Notes under the pieces: generated by a model | Databases searched by the model: none | Told to the model about the DNA's origin: nothing | The model's input: only the letters and a program-made list of their open reading frames with translations | Program-made: the position numbers and the translations under genes | In this document: positions 1-10,130 of the stretch, one piece after another | How the letters are laid out: every line of letters starts with the position of its first letter | Numbering within the stretch: position 1 is the first letter of the stretch | Assembly: GCA_024803745.1 (NCBI GenBank) | Contig: JANJXV010000006.1 | Location: forward strand, 41,905,501-41,969,500 | Reading direction: 5' to 3' | Length of the DNA: 64,000 bases | From: Megascapheus bottae | Lineage: Eukaryota; Chordata; Mammalia; Rodentia; Geomyidae

Positions 1-899
<899 letters not shown>

Positions 900-900
900 T

Positions 901-949
901 GCCTCCTGAGTAGCTAGGATTATAGGTATAAACCACAGGCACCCGGCCT
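901..949 (-). mobile_element. B1-like SINE 5' fragment
   Basis: The stretch reads as the reverse complement of the 7SL-derived 5' end: CCTGAGTAGCTAGGATTATAG is the antisense of the A-box region. Only the first ~50 bp of the element remains; the rest is replaced by the simple repeat at 758-899. Confidence 0.75.
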
Positions 950-1086
950 CATTCTCCTATTCTAACAGGTAGTAGGGTACCCATGTCAACGTAAGCTTCG
1001 TTACGACAGCACAACATTTAACCAAGATGCTGGTACTGATGATGGTGACTCAGATTACTTGATTCTCCTGCTTCCCTTCCTTTTTT

Positions 1087-1198
1087 GGTACCGAGGATTT
1101 AATGCAGGGTCTTAAACATATATAATGAGGCATGTGTTGGGGATTGAATCCATGGCCTCATGTATGCTAGGAAAGTATTCTACCTCTTGGACCATGCC
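1087..1198 (-). mobile_element. ID-like tRNA-derived SINE, degenerate
   Basis: Antisense ID-type sequence: a GGGGATTGAATCC block (B box) and ATGCTAGGAAAG.. (A-box side). A second partial copy of the B-box end lies at 1087-1120, so this may be a decayed tandem monomer. No Geo unit is seen. Confidence 0.6.
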
Positions 1199-1331
1199 TC
1201 CATCACTAGTTTGATTTTCTATTCTTACACATTTACTGGAGTATGCAGATTGCCCTTAATGAAAATTTAGTAAAGACTTCATTAAGTATAGTCTTCAGCC
1301 TCCTGTCTTGTCTGCCTTGATATTTTACAAC

Positions 1332-1578
1332 TTTTTTTTTTCTTTGTGCCATTCCTGGGACTTGAATTCTGGTCCTGTGTGCTTCTCCTGAGCTTTGTTT
1401 TGCTCCAGGCTAGCACTCTACCACAGCTTGAGCCATGGCTCTAACCTCTGGCTTTTTTTTTTGGTAGTTAATTGGAAATAAGAGTCTCACTTTCCTACCC
1501 AGGCTGGCTTCTAACCATGATCCTCAGATCTCAGACTCCTGAGTAGCTCAATTACGGATATGAGCTATTGGCACCTGG
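1332..1578 (-). mobile_element. B1-Geo dimeric SINE
   Basis: Full-length minus copy. It starts with a T-rich tail, then antisense Geo (to about 1458), then the linker TTAATTGGAAATAAGAGTCT, then antisense B1-like monomer with CTCAGATCTCAG and CCTGAGTAGCTC. Well diverged, so probably an older insertion. Confidence 0.88.
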
Positions 1579-2348
1579 TGAGTTTGGCAAGTTTTGACAA
1601 AGTTTTACGTAAGGAAAATTTCTAGTGTCTTAAAATGTGCTCACAAAATGAGAGTTTTAGTATTCTTACTTTGTGTGCTACATTATTTGAAAAAGTCTCA
1701 TCCAATGAGATGCAAATGTACTGTGTTTCAGAGATGGTGGGGTGGTGGTGGGGCCTTACCAGCCTGTTCCTCCCTGTCCTGCCCCACCATGTTACTGAGA
1801 TTTGAGAACCTGAGCATTCAGCATGTGCATTGCAGATGGCTCTGGGGACCTTGCATTTGCTTCTATTCAATTTGTAAGGAGTTTGTGTTCCATGAATTTG
1901 CATTAAGTTTCAAGTTAGACTCAATAAACCTAAATACCGAGAGAAATTCTGTCTGATCCATTCAGCCCTTGGAACTTGTCAGAAACCCCAAAATTGGCTT
2001 GGATTTTTCTTCTAGGATTTATGGATCTAGGCTGAACTTGAGATTCACATAGTGATTCAGCCAGAGTTGCTTAGTCTGGGATTTCAAAAGATGTGTTTTG
2101 CACATTTCTCTCTACACATGGAGAACGTTATCATCATCTACTGGATTTATGTCCTGCTCTCCCTAAATGACCTCACTACTTACTGAGCCCAGAGACCTTC
2201 ACAGATATTTTAGGGTGAATTACAATCCCACCTCAATTCATGGAGTGAGGCCTTTTATTTTACATTTTTTAAATCAGCACAAACAGAATTGTATTGTGTA
2301 AGTATGTGTACAAGGAGATTTCATTTTGCATGTCCATATATGTGTACA
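1579..2348. other. unique DNA, no gene recognised
   Basis: Mostly AT-rich single-copy-looking sequence. A 120-codon plus frame (1594-1956) and an overlapping antisense frame (1622-1903) have low-complexity Cys/His/Trp-rich translations and no splice signals, so neither is called. Confidence 0.5.
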
Positions 2349-2540
2349 ATTTTTTCCCAGTCCTGAGGCTTGAACTCAGGGCCTGGGCACTGCCCCTGAG
2401 CTTCTTTTGCTCAAGGCTCATATTCTACCATTTGAACCACAGAACCATCTTTTCTATGCATGTGGTCCTGAGGAATTGAACCCAGGGTGTCATGCATGCT
2501 AGGCAAGCACTCTACCACTAATCCACATTCCCAGTCCCAT
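2349..2540 (-). mobile_element. IDL-Geo dimeric SINE
   Basis: Minus copy. Antisense Geo (GGCTTGAACTCAGGGCCTGG) is followed by antisense ID monomer (GAATTGAACCCAGGG, CATGCTAGGCAAGCACTC). It is directly followed by a second IDL-Geo in the same orientation. Confidence 0.9.
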
Positions 2541-2546
2541 GTATAC

Positions 2547-2548
<2 letters not shown>

Positions 2549-2582
<34 letters not shown>

Positions 2583-2761
2583 CAGTCCTGGGGTTTGAAC
2601 TCAGGGTCTGGAGCCACTGTCCTGGGGCTTCCTTAAGACTAGTGCTCTAACCACTTGAGCCACTGCACCACTTCCAGAATTTTCTGTGTCCTGAGGAATT
2701 GAACCCAGGCCATCGTGTATGCTAGGCAAGCAGTCTACCACTAGGCCACACTCCCAGCCAA
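2549..2761 (-). mobile_element. IDL-Geo SINE with TSD
   Basis: Minus copy with a poly-T stretch of about 30 bp at its left edge (the A-tail on the other strand). The flanks GTATACAGTTTTT at 2541 and 2762 form the TSD, so this element was inserted next to the older copy at 2349-2540. Confidence 0.93.
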
Positions 2762-3035
2762 GTATACAGTTTTTATAGAATGAATTCTTTAACACTGAGT
2801 ACCTCAGTCTGGAATCTGATTTAGAGACAGGGTTTTTATATAGAGATATCAAGTTAAAATGATTAAGTGACTTGGGTCCTCGTAGCAAAGGGAATGCACC
2901 CAGCGAAATTCTATGTGGTCCTTAAGGCAGAGATTGGTATAATGTGTTGACTAGCCAAGGAATTTTGGCAAATCACGAGGTGAGAAAGGCACGGAACAGT
3001 TTCTTCCTCACAGTCCTCAGAGGGCACCAACCTTG

Positions 3036-3830
3036 CTAAGCCCTTGGATTTCTGTTCTCCTGAACTGGTAATTTGTTCCAGTATTTAAGCACTTTGTTGT
3101 GGTCTTTTGCTATGTAGCTCTTGCAAGCTGATACATGGTAAAATAAGAAGACAGACAGATACAGCAGCAACAGAGGACAAACCATAGGGGAGAGAAAAAA
3201 AGGTAAAGAAAAAGAGGAAAAAAAGAATAAAGAAATAAGTTCACATAGTACATTAAAAAACAATAACCACAAGGATAAAACTCCTTTGTTTCCCTATCCT
3301 GGAGTTCATTTCTCTTAGCGTCATCCTTTCTAGCCGTATGTACATAGCTTTTGAGTTATTGCGCTTCTCTGCTAGGAAAATCCTAGATGCATTCTAATTG
3401 TTGCAAATGAAGAAAACCATGGAGCCTATAGTTCCTTTGGGTCTGGCTTACTTCGCTTAATATGATTCTTTTCCAGATCTTTCCATTTCCTTGCAAATGG
3501 GGCAGTGTCATTCTTTCTGATGGCAGCATAGAATTCCATTGTGTATAAATGCCACATTTTCTTGATCCATTCATCTACTGAGGGGCATCTGTGTTGGTTC
3601 CATATCTTAGCTATGGTAAATAATGCTTCAGTGAACATGGTTGTGCTGATAGGTTTAGTGTTTCTGGACATTTGGGTAAATGTGAAGGAGTGGGATTGCT
3701 GGGTCATAGGGGAACTCTAGGTTTAATATTTTGAGGAACCACCACACTGCTTTTCAGAGTGGTTGAACAAGTTTACACTCCCACCAACAGTGTAGTAGCG
3801 ATCCCTTCTAGTTGAGGCTAATTTTGAAAA
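3036..3830 (-). mobile_element. L1 3' end remnant
   Basis: The right part (3426-3830) is antisense L1 ORF2 3' end, including the conserved block around 3765-3795 (TTACACTCCCACCAACAGTG). The left part (3036-3425) is taken as 3' UTR because its CACATAGTACATTAA stretch recurs in the L1 tail at 20265-20560. The left limit is uncertain. Confidence 0.82.
3426..3715 (-). pseudogene. L1 ORF2p C-terminal fragment, frameshifted
   Basis: The minus-strand translation contains the ORF2p C-terminal signature: ALFTIAKIWNQ, then WIKKMWHLYTMEFYAAI, then a stop at 3426. Upstream, the frame carrying FPYDPAIPLLHIYP is out of phase with this one, so at least one frameshift separates them near 3655. ORF2p is the reverse transcriptase/endonuclease of L1 retrotransposons; only its far C-terminus survives here, without the enzymatic domains. 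It is a dead 5'-truncated or decayed insertion. Confidence 0.88.
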
Positions 3831-3983
3831 TTAAAACCCATCCAAGTTCCTTAAGGCAGAACTGTTGATGTTTTTGTGATTGTTCTCAACTTGCTTTTGT
3901 AACTTATGGATTGATATACTCATGAGTATATCTGACATAATTATATGTTTTTTTTTTCTGTCTTTTTTCCCCCTTCTTTTTCT

Positions 3984-4206
3984 TTTTTCAGTTGTGGGGC
4001 TTAAACTCTGGCCTGGGTGCTGTCCCTGAGCTCTTCAGCTCTAGTCTATCACCTTACCTCTTGAGCCACTGCACCACTTTCCATTTTCTGGTGGTTAATT
4101 GAAGATAAGAGTCTCATGGACTTAGTGCCCAGGCTGGCTTTGAACTGTGATCCTAAGAGCTCAGCCTCCTGAGTAGGATTATAGGTGTGAGCCACCACAC
4201 CAGGCT
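3984..4206 (-). mobile_element. B1-Geo SINE
   Basis: Antisense Geo begins at TGTGGGGCTTAAACTCTGG and antisense B1-like ends near CCACCACACCAGG. The linker GGTTAATTGAAGATAAGAG is intact. A pyrimidine-rich tail lies at about 3950-3983. Confidence 0.92.
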
Positions 4207-4259
4207 CTTTTCTTTAATATAGATTAAAAAGGGTGGCTAGGAATTGATAGGACACCAGC

Positions 4260-4720
4260 TCTGAATATACTAATGGCTTAATGTATGGTCACTGACAGAA
4301 TGACCTAATGGTTGGTTTCACTTACCTTATGACCTTGGACAAATGACTTTTCTTGCCTTCAGTTCCCTCATGTCTAGTAGAATCTGCTTCACCTGACTGA
4401 AGTGCATTAAGGCAAGTAAGGCAGTTAACAGAACACCTAGTCTAACTTTTTTTTTTTTTTTTTTTGCCAGTCCTGGGCTTGGGCTCAGGGCCTGAGCACT
4501 GTCCCTGGATTTTCTCAAGGCTAGGGCTCTACCACTTGAGCCACAGCACCACTTCTGGCTTTTTGCTATGTATGTGGTACCGAGGAATCGAACCCGGGTC
4601 TTCATGCATGCTAGGCAAGCACTTTAACCACTAGGCCAAACTCCCGGCCAGAACACCTAGTCTATAGTGAGCACTCTATAAGCAATAACTTCTCTATCGT
4701 CATCATGATGATCAAGCCAA
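4260..4720 (+). mobile_element. MIR, split by a SINE
   Basis: MIR core words are visible: CTTATGACCTTGGACAAATGAC at about 4327 and, after the insertion, TAGTGAGCACTCTATAAGCA at 4666. The two halves join correctly once the IDL-Geo at 4445-4648 is removed. Confidence 0.7.
4445..4648 (-). mobile_element. young IDL-Geo SINE with 16-bp TSD
   Basis: Close to the family consensus. The perfect 16-bp TSD CAGAACACCTAGTCTA lies at 4429-4444 and 4649-4664, inside an older MIR. It carries the extra-base A-box variant (antisense ACTTTAACCACTAGGCC) shared with the copies at 37017, 39440 and 43266. Confidence 0.96.
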
Positions 4721-4828
4721 ACAATGGCTCATATGATTTTCTTCTCAAACCAGACACAAGGGGTGCCTTATATTTTAGTAGTTAAAAAAATCTCAAGATT
4801 ACATTGTTTTAAAAGTTCAAATAACCCC

Positions 4829-5285
4829 TTTTTCTATGTGTGCTGGCACTTAGGCTTGAACTCAGAGGCTTGCGTTCTTGCTTGGCTTTTTCATTCAAGG
4901 CTGGCACTGTACTGCTTAAATCTCTCTTCCACTTGAAGTTTTTTGCTTTTAATTGTAGATAAGAGTTTGAGGGGGGGGTTGCTGAAAATATGTTTTAGTG
5001 GTAGAGTCTTGCCTTGCATTCATGAAGCCCTGGGTTTGATTCCTCAGTACTACATAAACAGAAATAGCCAGAAGTGGGGCTATGGCTTAAGTGTAGAGCA
5101 CTAGTCTTGAGCATAGAGAGGCTCAGGGATAGAGCCCAGGCCTTGAGTTCAAGCCCCAGGACCAGCAAACAAAACAAAACAAAAGTTTCCTGGATTTATC
5201 TGCTCTGGCTTGCCTTAAAACTGAAGTCCTCAGATTTCAGCCTCTTGAGTGGCTAGGAAGGCAAGTGTGAGTCACCAGTGTGTGG
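4829..5285 (-). mobile_element. B1-Geo SINE, interrupted
   Basis: Antisense Geo and linker occupy 4829-4973; the antisense B1-like half resumes at 5186 (TTTCCTGGATTTATCTGCTC) and ends at about 5285. The break is exactly at the linker and is filled by a plus-strand IDL-Geo. Confidence 0.82.
4976..5185 (+). mobile_element. IDL-Geo SINE nested in B1-Geo
   Basis: Plus copy with ID-type A box region (TTTTAGTGGTAGAGTCTTGCC), B box (GGGTTTGATTCCTC), Geo with GAGTTCAAGCCCC, and a (AAAC)n tail. It splits the older minus-strand B1-Geo. Confidence 0.9.
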
Positions 5286-5456
5286 TAAAAGCTTAAATAA
5301 CCTTAAAGGAAGATGTGGGGCAATACAAATTTGATTAACAAAGTGGCAGATGAGTTGAACTAGAACTGAAAAATAGTGTAGAACTAGTATCATTAGGTTT
5401 TTCTGAAACCCAAATGAAAAAGAAATTCAATCAATCTGAAATAAAGAAAGATTTTT

Positions 5457-5648
5457 TTTTTTTGCCAGTCCTGGGCTTGAGCTCAGGGCCTGAGCACTGT
5501 CCTTGGACTTTCTCAAGGCTAGAGCTCTACCACTTGAGCCTCAGCACTACTTCTGGCTTTTTTCTATGTATATGGTACCGAGGAATTGAACCCGGGTCTT
5601 CGTGTATGCTAGGCAAGCACTCTACGACTAGGCCAAACTCCCAGCCCC
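5457..5648 (-). mobile_element. IDL-Geo SINE with TSD
   Basis: Near-consensus minus copy after a T-run. The flanks TAAAGAAAGATTTTT (5442) and TAAAGAAGGATTTTT (5649) differ at one position, giving a 15-bp TSD. Confidence 0.94.
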
Positions 5649-5967
5649 TAAAGAAGGATTTTTGAGGATTAGTTTTAATTCAAAACCTGAATGATGTTGC
5701 TGGGACTCTGGTTTCCACCTTTCTATCACCCATCTTCCCATCTTCCTAGACACTTGCACACTCAGCTCAGCCCCACACTGCCCTTCTTGTAACACTCAGC
5801 ACAGCCCTGCTCTTATAAAGCTGGGCTTACTAGTCTTACAAGTTTCCAGAGCCAACTATATTTTATCTTTTACATCCTTGAAGCAAAACACTGCCCTTCT
5901 ACCTCTTACAAGAAATTGAATCACACAGAGGATATTTATCATAGTTTTTATAGGTCAGTTTAGAATG

Positions 5968-5969
<2 letters not shown>
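5649..5969. other. unique DNA, nothing recognised
   Basis: C-rich stretch with repeated CTCAGC/CACTGCCCTTCT words at 5760-5820 but no regular array, ORF or known repeat. Confidence 0.4.
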
Positions 5970-6017
<48 letters not shown>

Positions 6018-6039
6018 ATGTGTGAGAGAGAGAGAGAGC
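5970..6039. repeat. (TG)n then (AG)n microsatellite
   Basis: Some 23 TG units from 5970 to 6016 are followed after a short spacer by (GA) units at 6023-6038. Confidence 0.97.
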
Positions 6040-6415
6040 CAGAGAGAAATTCACTTTGTAAGAGCATTTAACAACCTGCTCTTATTGTCCCTTTACCCAC
6101 ACTCAGTATATACCTCCTGCCAATCTGAACTCTAGATAGCAGACCCTTCCAGAACAGAGAAAATATGGTCTAATGTTAGCCAGAAAGAAGAATAAATATT
6201 GGAGAACATTAAAACAAAGAATTTGGGAGAATAAAGACCAACTCTTCACACAGAGGGTGTTTAATACTGGTTTTACATTGGAAATGCAGTCTGATTGAAG
6301 TATGCTGAAAATGGTCATGTTTCATCCTGAAAGGAAAACGTTGAAAAGTAGCTACTATGAGTGTACCTCAGATGAGAGGACTGAGCCAAAAAATTAGTCA
6401 AAAAAAATTTTTTTT
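6040..6415. other. unique DNA, nothing recognised
   Basis: AT-rich sequence between a microsatellite and a SINE; the only long frame (6103-6318, minus) shows no domain. Confidence 0.4.
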
Positions 6416-6661
6416 AGCCAGGCTCAGTGGCTCAAGCCTGTAATCCTAGCTACTCAGGAGACTGAGATCTGAGGATTGAGGTTCAAAGCCAGCCTGGGCA
6501 CTAAAGTCCATGAGACTTTTATTTCCAATTAACCACTAACCACTAGAAAACTGGAAGTGGCACTGTGGCTCAAGGGGTAGGGTTGTAGACTTGAGGTGAA
6601 AACTCAGGGACAGCATCCAGGCCCAGAGTTCAAGCCCCATGACCAACATTTTTTTTTTTTT
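6416..6661 (+). mobile_element. B1-Geo SINE, complete plus-strand copy
   Basis: A good reference copy. The 7SL-like left monomer has A box GTGGCTCAAGCC and GTAATCCTAGCTACTCAGG, then GGTTCAAAGCCAGCCTGGGC (B-box region), and ends in GAGACTTTTATTTCC, comparable to the B1 3' end. Geo follows from about 6552 (GAAGTGGCACTGTGGCTCAA) to AGTTCAAGCCCCATGACC, then an A/T tail. It is non-coding and depends on L1 proteins for movement. Confidence 0.95.
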
Positions 6662-7686
6662 AAACAGAGAAATTCCCTAGTGTGCAAAAGTTACAGATGA
6701 ACCAATATAGCATAAAAGATGTTCATTAGGAAAATAAGACTGCCCTAGTTTTTGGCAATCATTTTATGATATTTCTGATTAATGATTTCATTTGGGCCAT
6801 TTCAGTGTTCACTAGTCTTCATTTGTTAGTGTTGATTATAGGATTCCATGCTTCGCTGGAATCTGACTCGTTTTGGCCAACAAATGTGAATTAAAATCAA
6901 TAGAAATGCCATTAGCATCCCAATATCATGAAAGATAATATAACCATTTCTCATGCATTTGGTTTATTAAAATTTGCTAAAGTGTGAAATATGTAGGACA
7001 AGTAATGATGTTTTAATCTTTCACCAAGGTAACAATTGAAAGCTGATTGATTCCATTCAGTAATTATAAAATCAGAATGATGGAAGATTGTAATCAAGTA
7101 GGATTCATTCTCCTACTTTGTCACTCCTCCATGCAAGATAAAATTCTCATTTACATCATCTCTTTTATCTACAAAGAAATCAAACTTCTCTTTGCTTCAC
7201 TAAATCCACACGGTAGATAATAGCCTCTCCTCCCTCTGGAAGGCGTGGTGAGGCGGCCGCTGCCTCCTAACAGCTGAGTAGAGAGGAACAGCTCTTCTTT
7301 TTAAGTCTGGACCAATTCTACAAGGATCTAAATATTCAGTGGTGATACTTCTCCAACTTTTGTATAGCTACAAGTGAGTGAGGGCTTGTAGATGGTAGTG
7401 CGGTTTTCTTCTGGGTTTAGATAAGAGCGCTGGGAGTATAGCTGACCAAACATTGGTCATGGAGTTAATTCACTTGCTTGTGGAGAGCTTAGGAAACTTC
7501 CTTTGTTCCAAAAGGGCTAGCAAGAATCCCCATTTCCTTATTTTTGAAGATAGAGGAGAATTATTGTTAACCTATACGTATGTAGTGGTGAGGCTGGATG
7601 TGGACAGTGAGGAGGAGCGGGATAGGGGGAGCCAGAAAAGGCAGAGAATTGGGTCTAGTCCTCATGCTGTTAGGTCTAAACTCTAC
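6662..7686. other. unique DNA
   Basis: No gene or repeat is recognised. The AT-rich part (6700-7200) is followed by a locally GC-richer patch at 7235-7280 that contains a NotI site (GCGGCCGC, about 7254), unusual for this window. A plus frame at 7453-7734 runs into the next SINE and is not called. Confidence 0.45.
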
Positions 7687-7918
7687 TGGGTGCTGGTAGC
7701 TCATGCCTGTAATCCCAGCTGCTCAAGAGGCTGAGATCTGAGGATCATGGCTTAAGACTAGCTCAGGAAGGAAAGTCGGTAAGATTTATTTCCAGTTAAT
7801 CATGAAAATGCTGGAAGTGGAGTTGTGACTCAAGTGATAGAGCACCAGCCTTGAGCTAAAGAGACAAAAGGACAGCACCGAGGCCCTGACTTAAAGTCTA
7901 AGTTCTTGCCCTACTAAG
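7687..7918 (+). mobile_element. B1-Geo SINE
   Basis: Plus copy: GGTGCTGGTAGCTCATGCC.., GAGATCTGAGGATCATGG, Geo with AGTGATAGAGCACCAGCC. The 3' end is altered: the usual AGTTCAAGCCCC reads TTAAAGTCTAAGTTC, so the Geo B box is damaged. Confidence 0.88.
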
Positions 7919-8577
7919 AAAACCAGTTTCCAACCTTGGAAGAAAAGACAGCTAGGAGAATCAGGTGTTAACACCTTAATCAGTTATCTTGTAACTTGGA
8001 CGGTGGCTTTGAAGACAAGTTGGAAAGCAAGTTATATCTATCTGTCACCAATCCAGAATATATCTTCAGCTAACTTGGGGACAGTCTTTTCTTATTGGGG
8101 GCATACAAATTCCTCAAGAAGGATATTCTTAAGCCTACGTGAGTCCTCCTTGTCCCTACTTACGTCATGTATCCCGTTGTTTCATGCTCTCACACAACCC
8201 CAAGGTACTTCCTTTCTATCTTTTTTTTTTCACAATTATATTTGTGGGATTATTTATTTCATGAATCCTAGCCTTCTCACCTTTACACTGGAAGCTTTAT
8301 GAGGGTAAGGAATGGGTGTGTTCCAGTGCTTTGAGTGAGGTAATTATCTCTAGCACTGTTGTGGGATTCCCTACTGTCTCTTTTCTCTCTCAAGAAACTT
8401 GTCCTGCTTAAGAACATAGACTGCCTTGTCAGAAAGCATTTTGTGTCCTTTACCTAAACATGTCATTTGTCTCTTGGATCTTCTACCAGTCACAGGAACA
8501 AGTATCTGTAAGACCTGGTTGTACAACAGTTTAGAAATGATCTTGTTAAACGCCCCACAGATTAACCAGAAAGTATT
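7919..8577. other. unique DNA
   Basis: Plus frames at 8003-8302 and 8426-8683 have no recognisable domain; the second runs into a SINE. No repeat family is identified. Confidence 0.45.
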
Positions 8578-8880
8578 AACTTATTTCTTTCCCTTCTTGC
8601 CTTCCTTCTTCTCTCCCTCCCCTCCTCCCTTTATTTCTTTCTTCTTGTGTGTGCTGGTTGTGGGGCTTGAATTCAAGCCCTGAGCCACCGTCTCTGAGCT
8701 TTTGTGCTCAAGGCTAGTGCTCTATCACTTGAGTCACAGTTCCACTTTCAGCTTTTTGGTGGTTAATGGGAGATAACAGTCTCATGACTTTTCTGCCAGG
8801 CTGGCTTCCAATTGTGACTCTCAGATCTCAGCCTCCAGAGTAGCTAGGATTACAGGTAAGAGCCACCAGTGCCAGGCTCA
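8578..8880 (-). mobile_element. B1-Geo SINE with pyrimidine tail
   Basis: The SINE body is 8648-8880. The T/C-rich stretch 8578-8647 is its expanded tail. Flanks AGAAAGTATT (8569) and AGAAAGTGTT (8880) make a plausible 10-bp TSD. Confidence 0.88.
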
Positions 8881-9089
8881 GAAAGTGTTTTCTTTGAATG
8901 CCTTAGTGACTTCTCTGATGTGTTTGTGAGTGGGAAGGTGAGATGTAGGAATGTCTTCTGTGGTTTATGTAGGAGAGAACATCAGAGTGACTCTGTTCTT
9001 TGCTATACCAATGCTTACTTTTATTGTTTGGGCACAGTTTCTAACCTCCTAACATTTTCTGTGGGCAATGGAACATTGTGAAAGAATTG

Positions 9090-9190
9090 TTGTTTTTGGA
9101 GCCAGAAGACTGGGATTTGAATCTCAGCTCTAATATTTCCTAGCTATGGAGTCTCTTATTTGTTAAATTGGGAAAATTGTGCTCCTTTGG
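9090..9190 (+). mobile_element. MIR fragment
   Basis: The MIR core order is present: GGAGCCAGAAGACTGGGATT, TGAATCTCAGCTCTA, TTCCTAGCTATGG and TTAAATTGGGAAAAT. Confidence 0.75.
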
Positions 9191-9360
9191 TTGGGGAGTC
9201 CTGGGTGTTATAGAAATAACTACAGCTGAGCTTGTTGGCTTGGTGTATGGGGCTAAATAGGTGCTACATAGTAGTAAGGACTATTGGTATAGTTCAAAAA
9301 GTTAAAACTGGTGATCACAGAAGACAGGTAATTTACTTCAGAAGAAAAAATCCACTACAA

Positions 9361-9522
9361 TGCCAGGTGCTAGCAGCTCATGCCTGTAAACCTGTCTACT
9401 CAGGTGACTGAGAACTGAGGATCATTGTTCAAATTCACCTGGGGAAAGAAAGTTTATATGACTCTTATCTCCAATTAACCATTAAAAAAATCCAGAAATG
9501 GATCTGTGGCTCCAGTGGAATT
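9361..9522 (+). mobile_element. B1-Geo SINE, 3' truncated
   Basis: The complete B1-like left half and linker (CCAATTAACCATT) are followed by only ~25 bp of Geo (GGATCTGTGGCTCCAGTGGA), after which similarity stops. Confidence 0.83.
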
Positions 9523-9658
9523 TAAGATAGATTTGTGTATGGTTCCTCAGAATCTGAAATACTGACTGATGGGCTTACTGTGGTTCATACTTCAATAGTC
9601 TGGGAGACTTGAGGCCTCATTTTCCCATCAGATCAATTAAACATTTTAAAGGGGATTT

Positions 9659-9857
9659 AGGGCTGGGAGTTTGGCCTAGTGGTAGAGTGCTTGCTTAGCA
9701 TGTATGAAGACCCAGGTTCAATTGCTCGGTACCACATACATAGAAGAAAGTCAGAAGGGGTGCTGTGGCTCAAGTGGGAGAGCTCTAGCCTTGAGAAAAC
9801 CCAAGTACAGTGCTCAGGCCCTGAGTTCAAGGCCCAGAATTGGCAAAAAAATAAAGA
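9659..9857 (+). mobile_element. IDL-Geo SINE
   Basis: Complete plus copy from GGGCTGGGAGTTTGGCCTAG to the AATTGGCAAAAAAATAAAG tail, with ID B box GGTTCAATTGCTC and Geo B box GAGTTCAAGGCCC. Confidence 0.94.
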
Positions 9858-9902
9858 AAGGGAATATGATATTCATGTATATTTTAAAAAAAAGCTATAG
9901 GT

Positions 9903-10130
9903 AATTTTTTTTAAAGAACTGATACTGGGGCTTGAACTCAGGGACTGGGTACTGTCCTTGAGCTTTTTTAGGCTAGCTTTCTACCATTAAGTCACAGCTC
10001 CACTTTCCAGCCAAATTTTGGTGATACTAGTCTTGAGAACTTTCCTGCCTTTGGCTGGCTTTGAATCATTATCCTCAGAATTCAGCCTCCTGAGTCGCTA
10101 GGATTATATGTGTGAGCCACTGATGCCTGG
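9903..10130 (-). mobile_element. B1-Geo SINE
   Basis: Minus copy, moderately diverged: GGGGCTTGAACTCAGGGACT, GGCTGGCTTTGAATCATTA and GAGTCGCTAGGATTATATG in the expected order. The linker is rearranged (CCAAATTTTGGTGATACTAG). Confidence 0.87.

Noticed and set aside
1594..1956. 120-codon plus ORF
   Set aside because: Cys/His/Trp-rich, overlaps an antisense ORF of 93 codons, and shows no splice context; most likely chance.
2349..2761. Tandem direct repeats suggesting a CRISPR-like or satellite array
   Set aside because: They are two separate SINE insertions of one family; the second has its own TSD and there is no regular spacing.
5074..5665. Several 60-90-codon ORFs with the recurring word VLGLELKAWALSLS or similar
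   Set aside because: This word is the translation of antisense Geo/ID SINE sequence and recurs at most SINE copies throughout the window; it is not a protein family.
7235..7280. Possible CpG island at the NotI site
   Set aside because: Only a few CpGs over about 40 bp; too short and flanked by AT-rich DNA.
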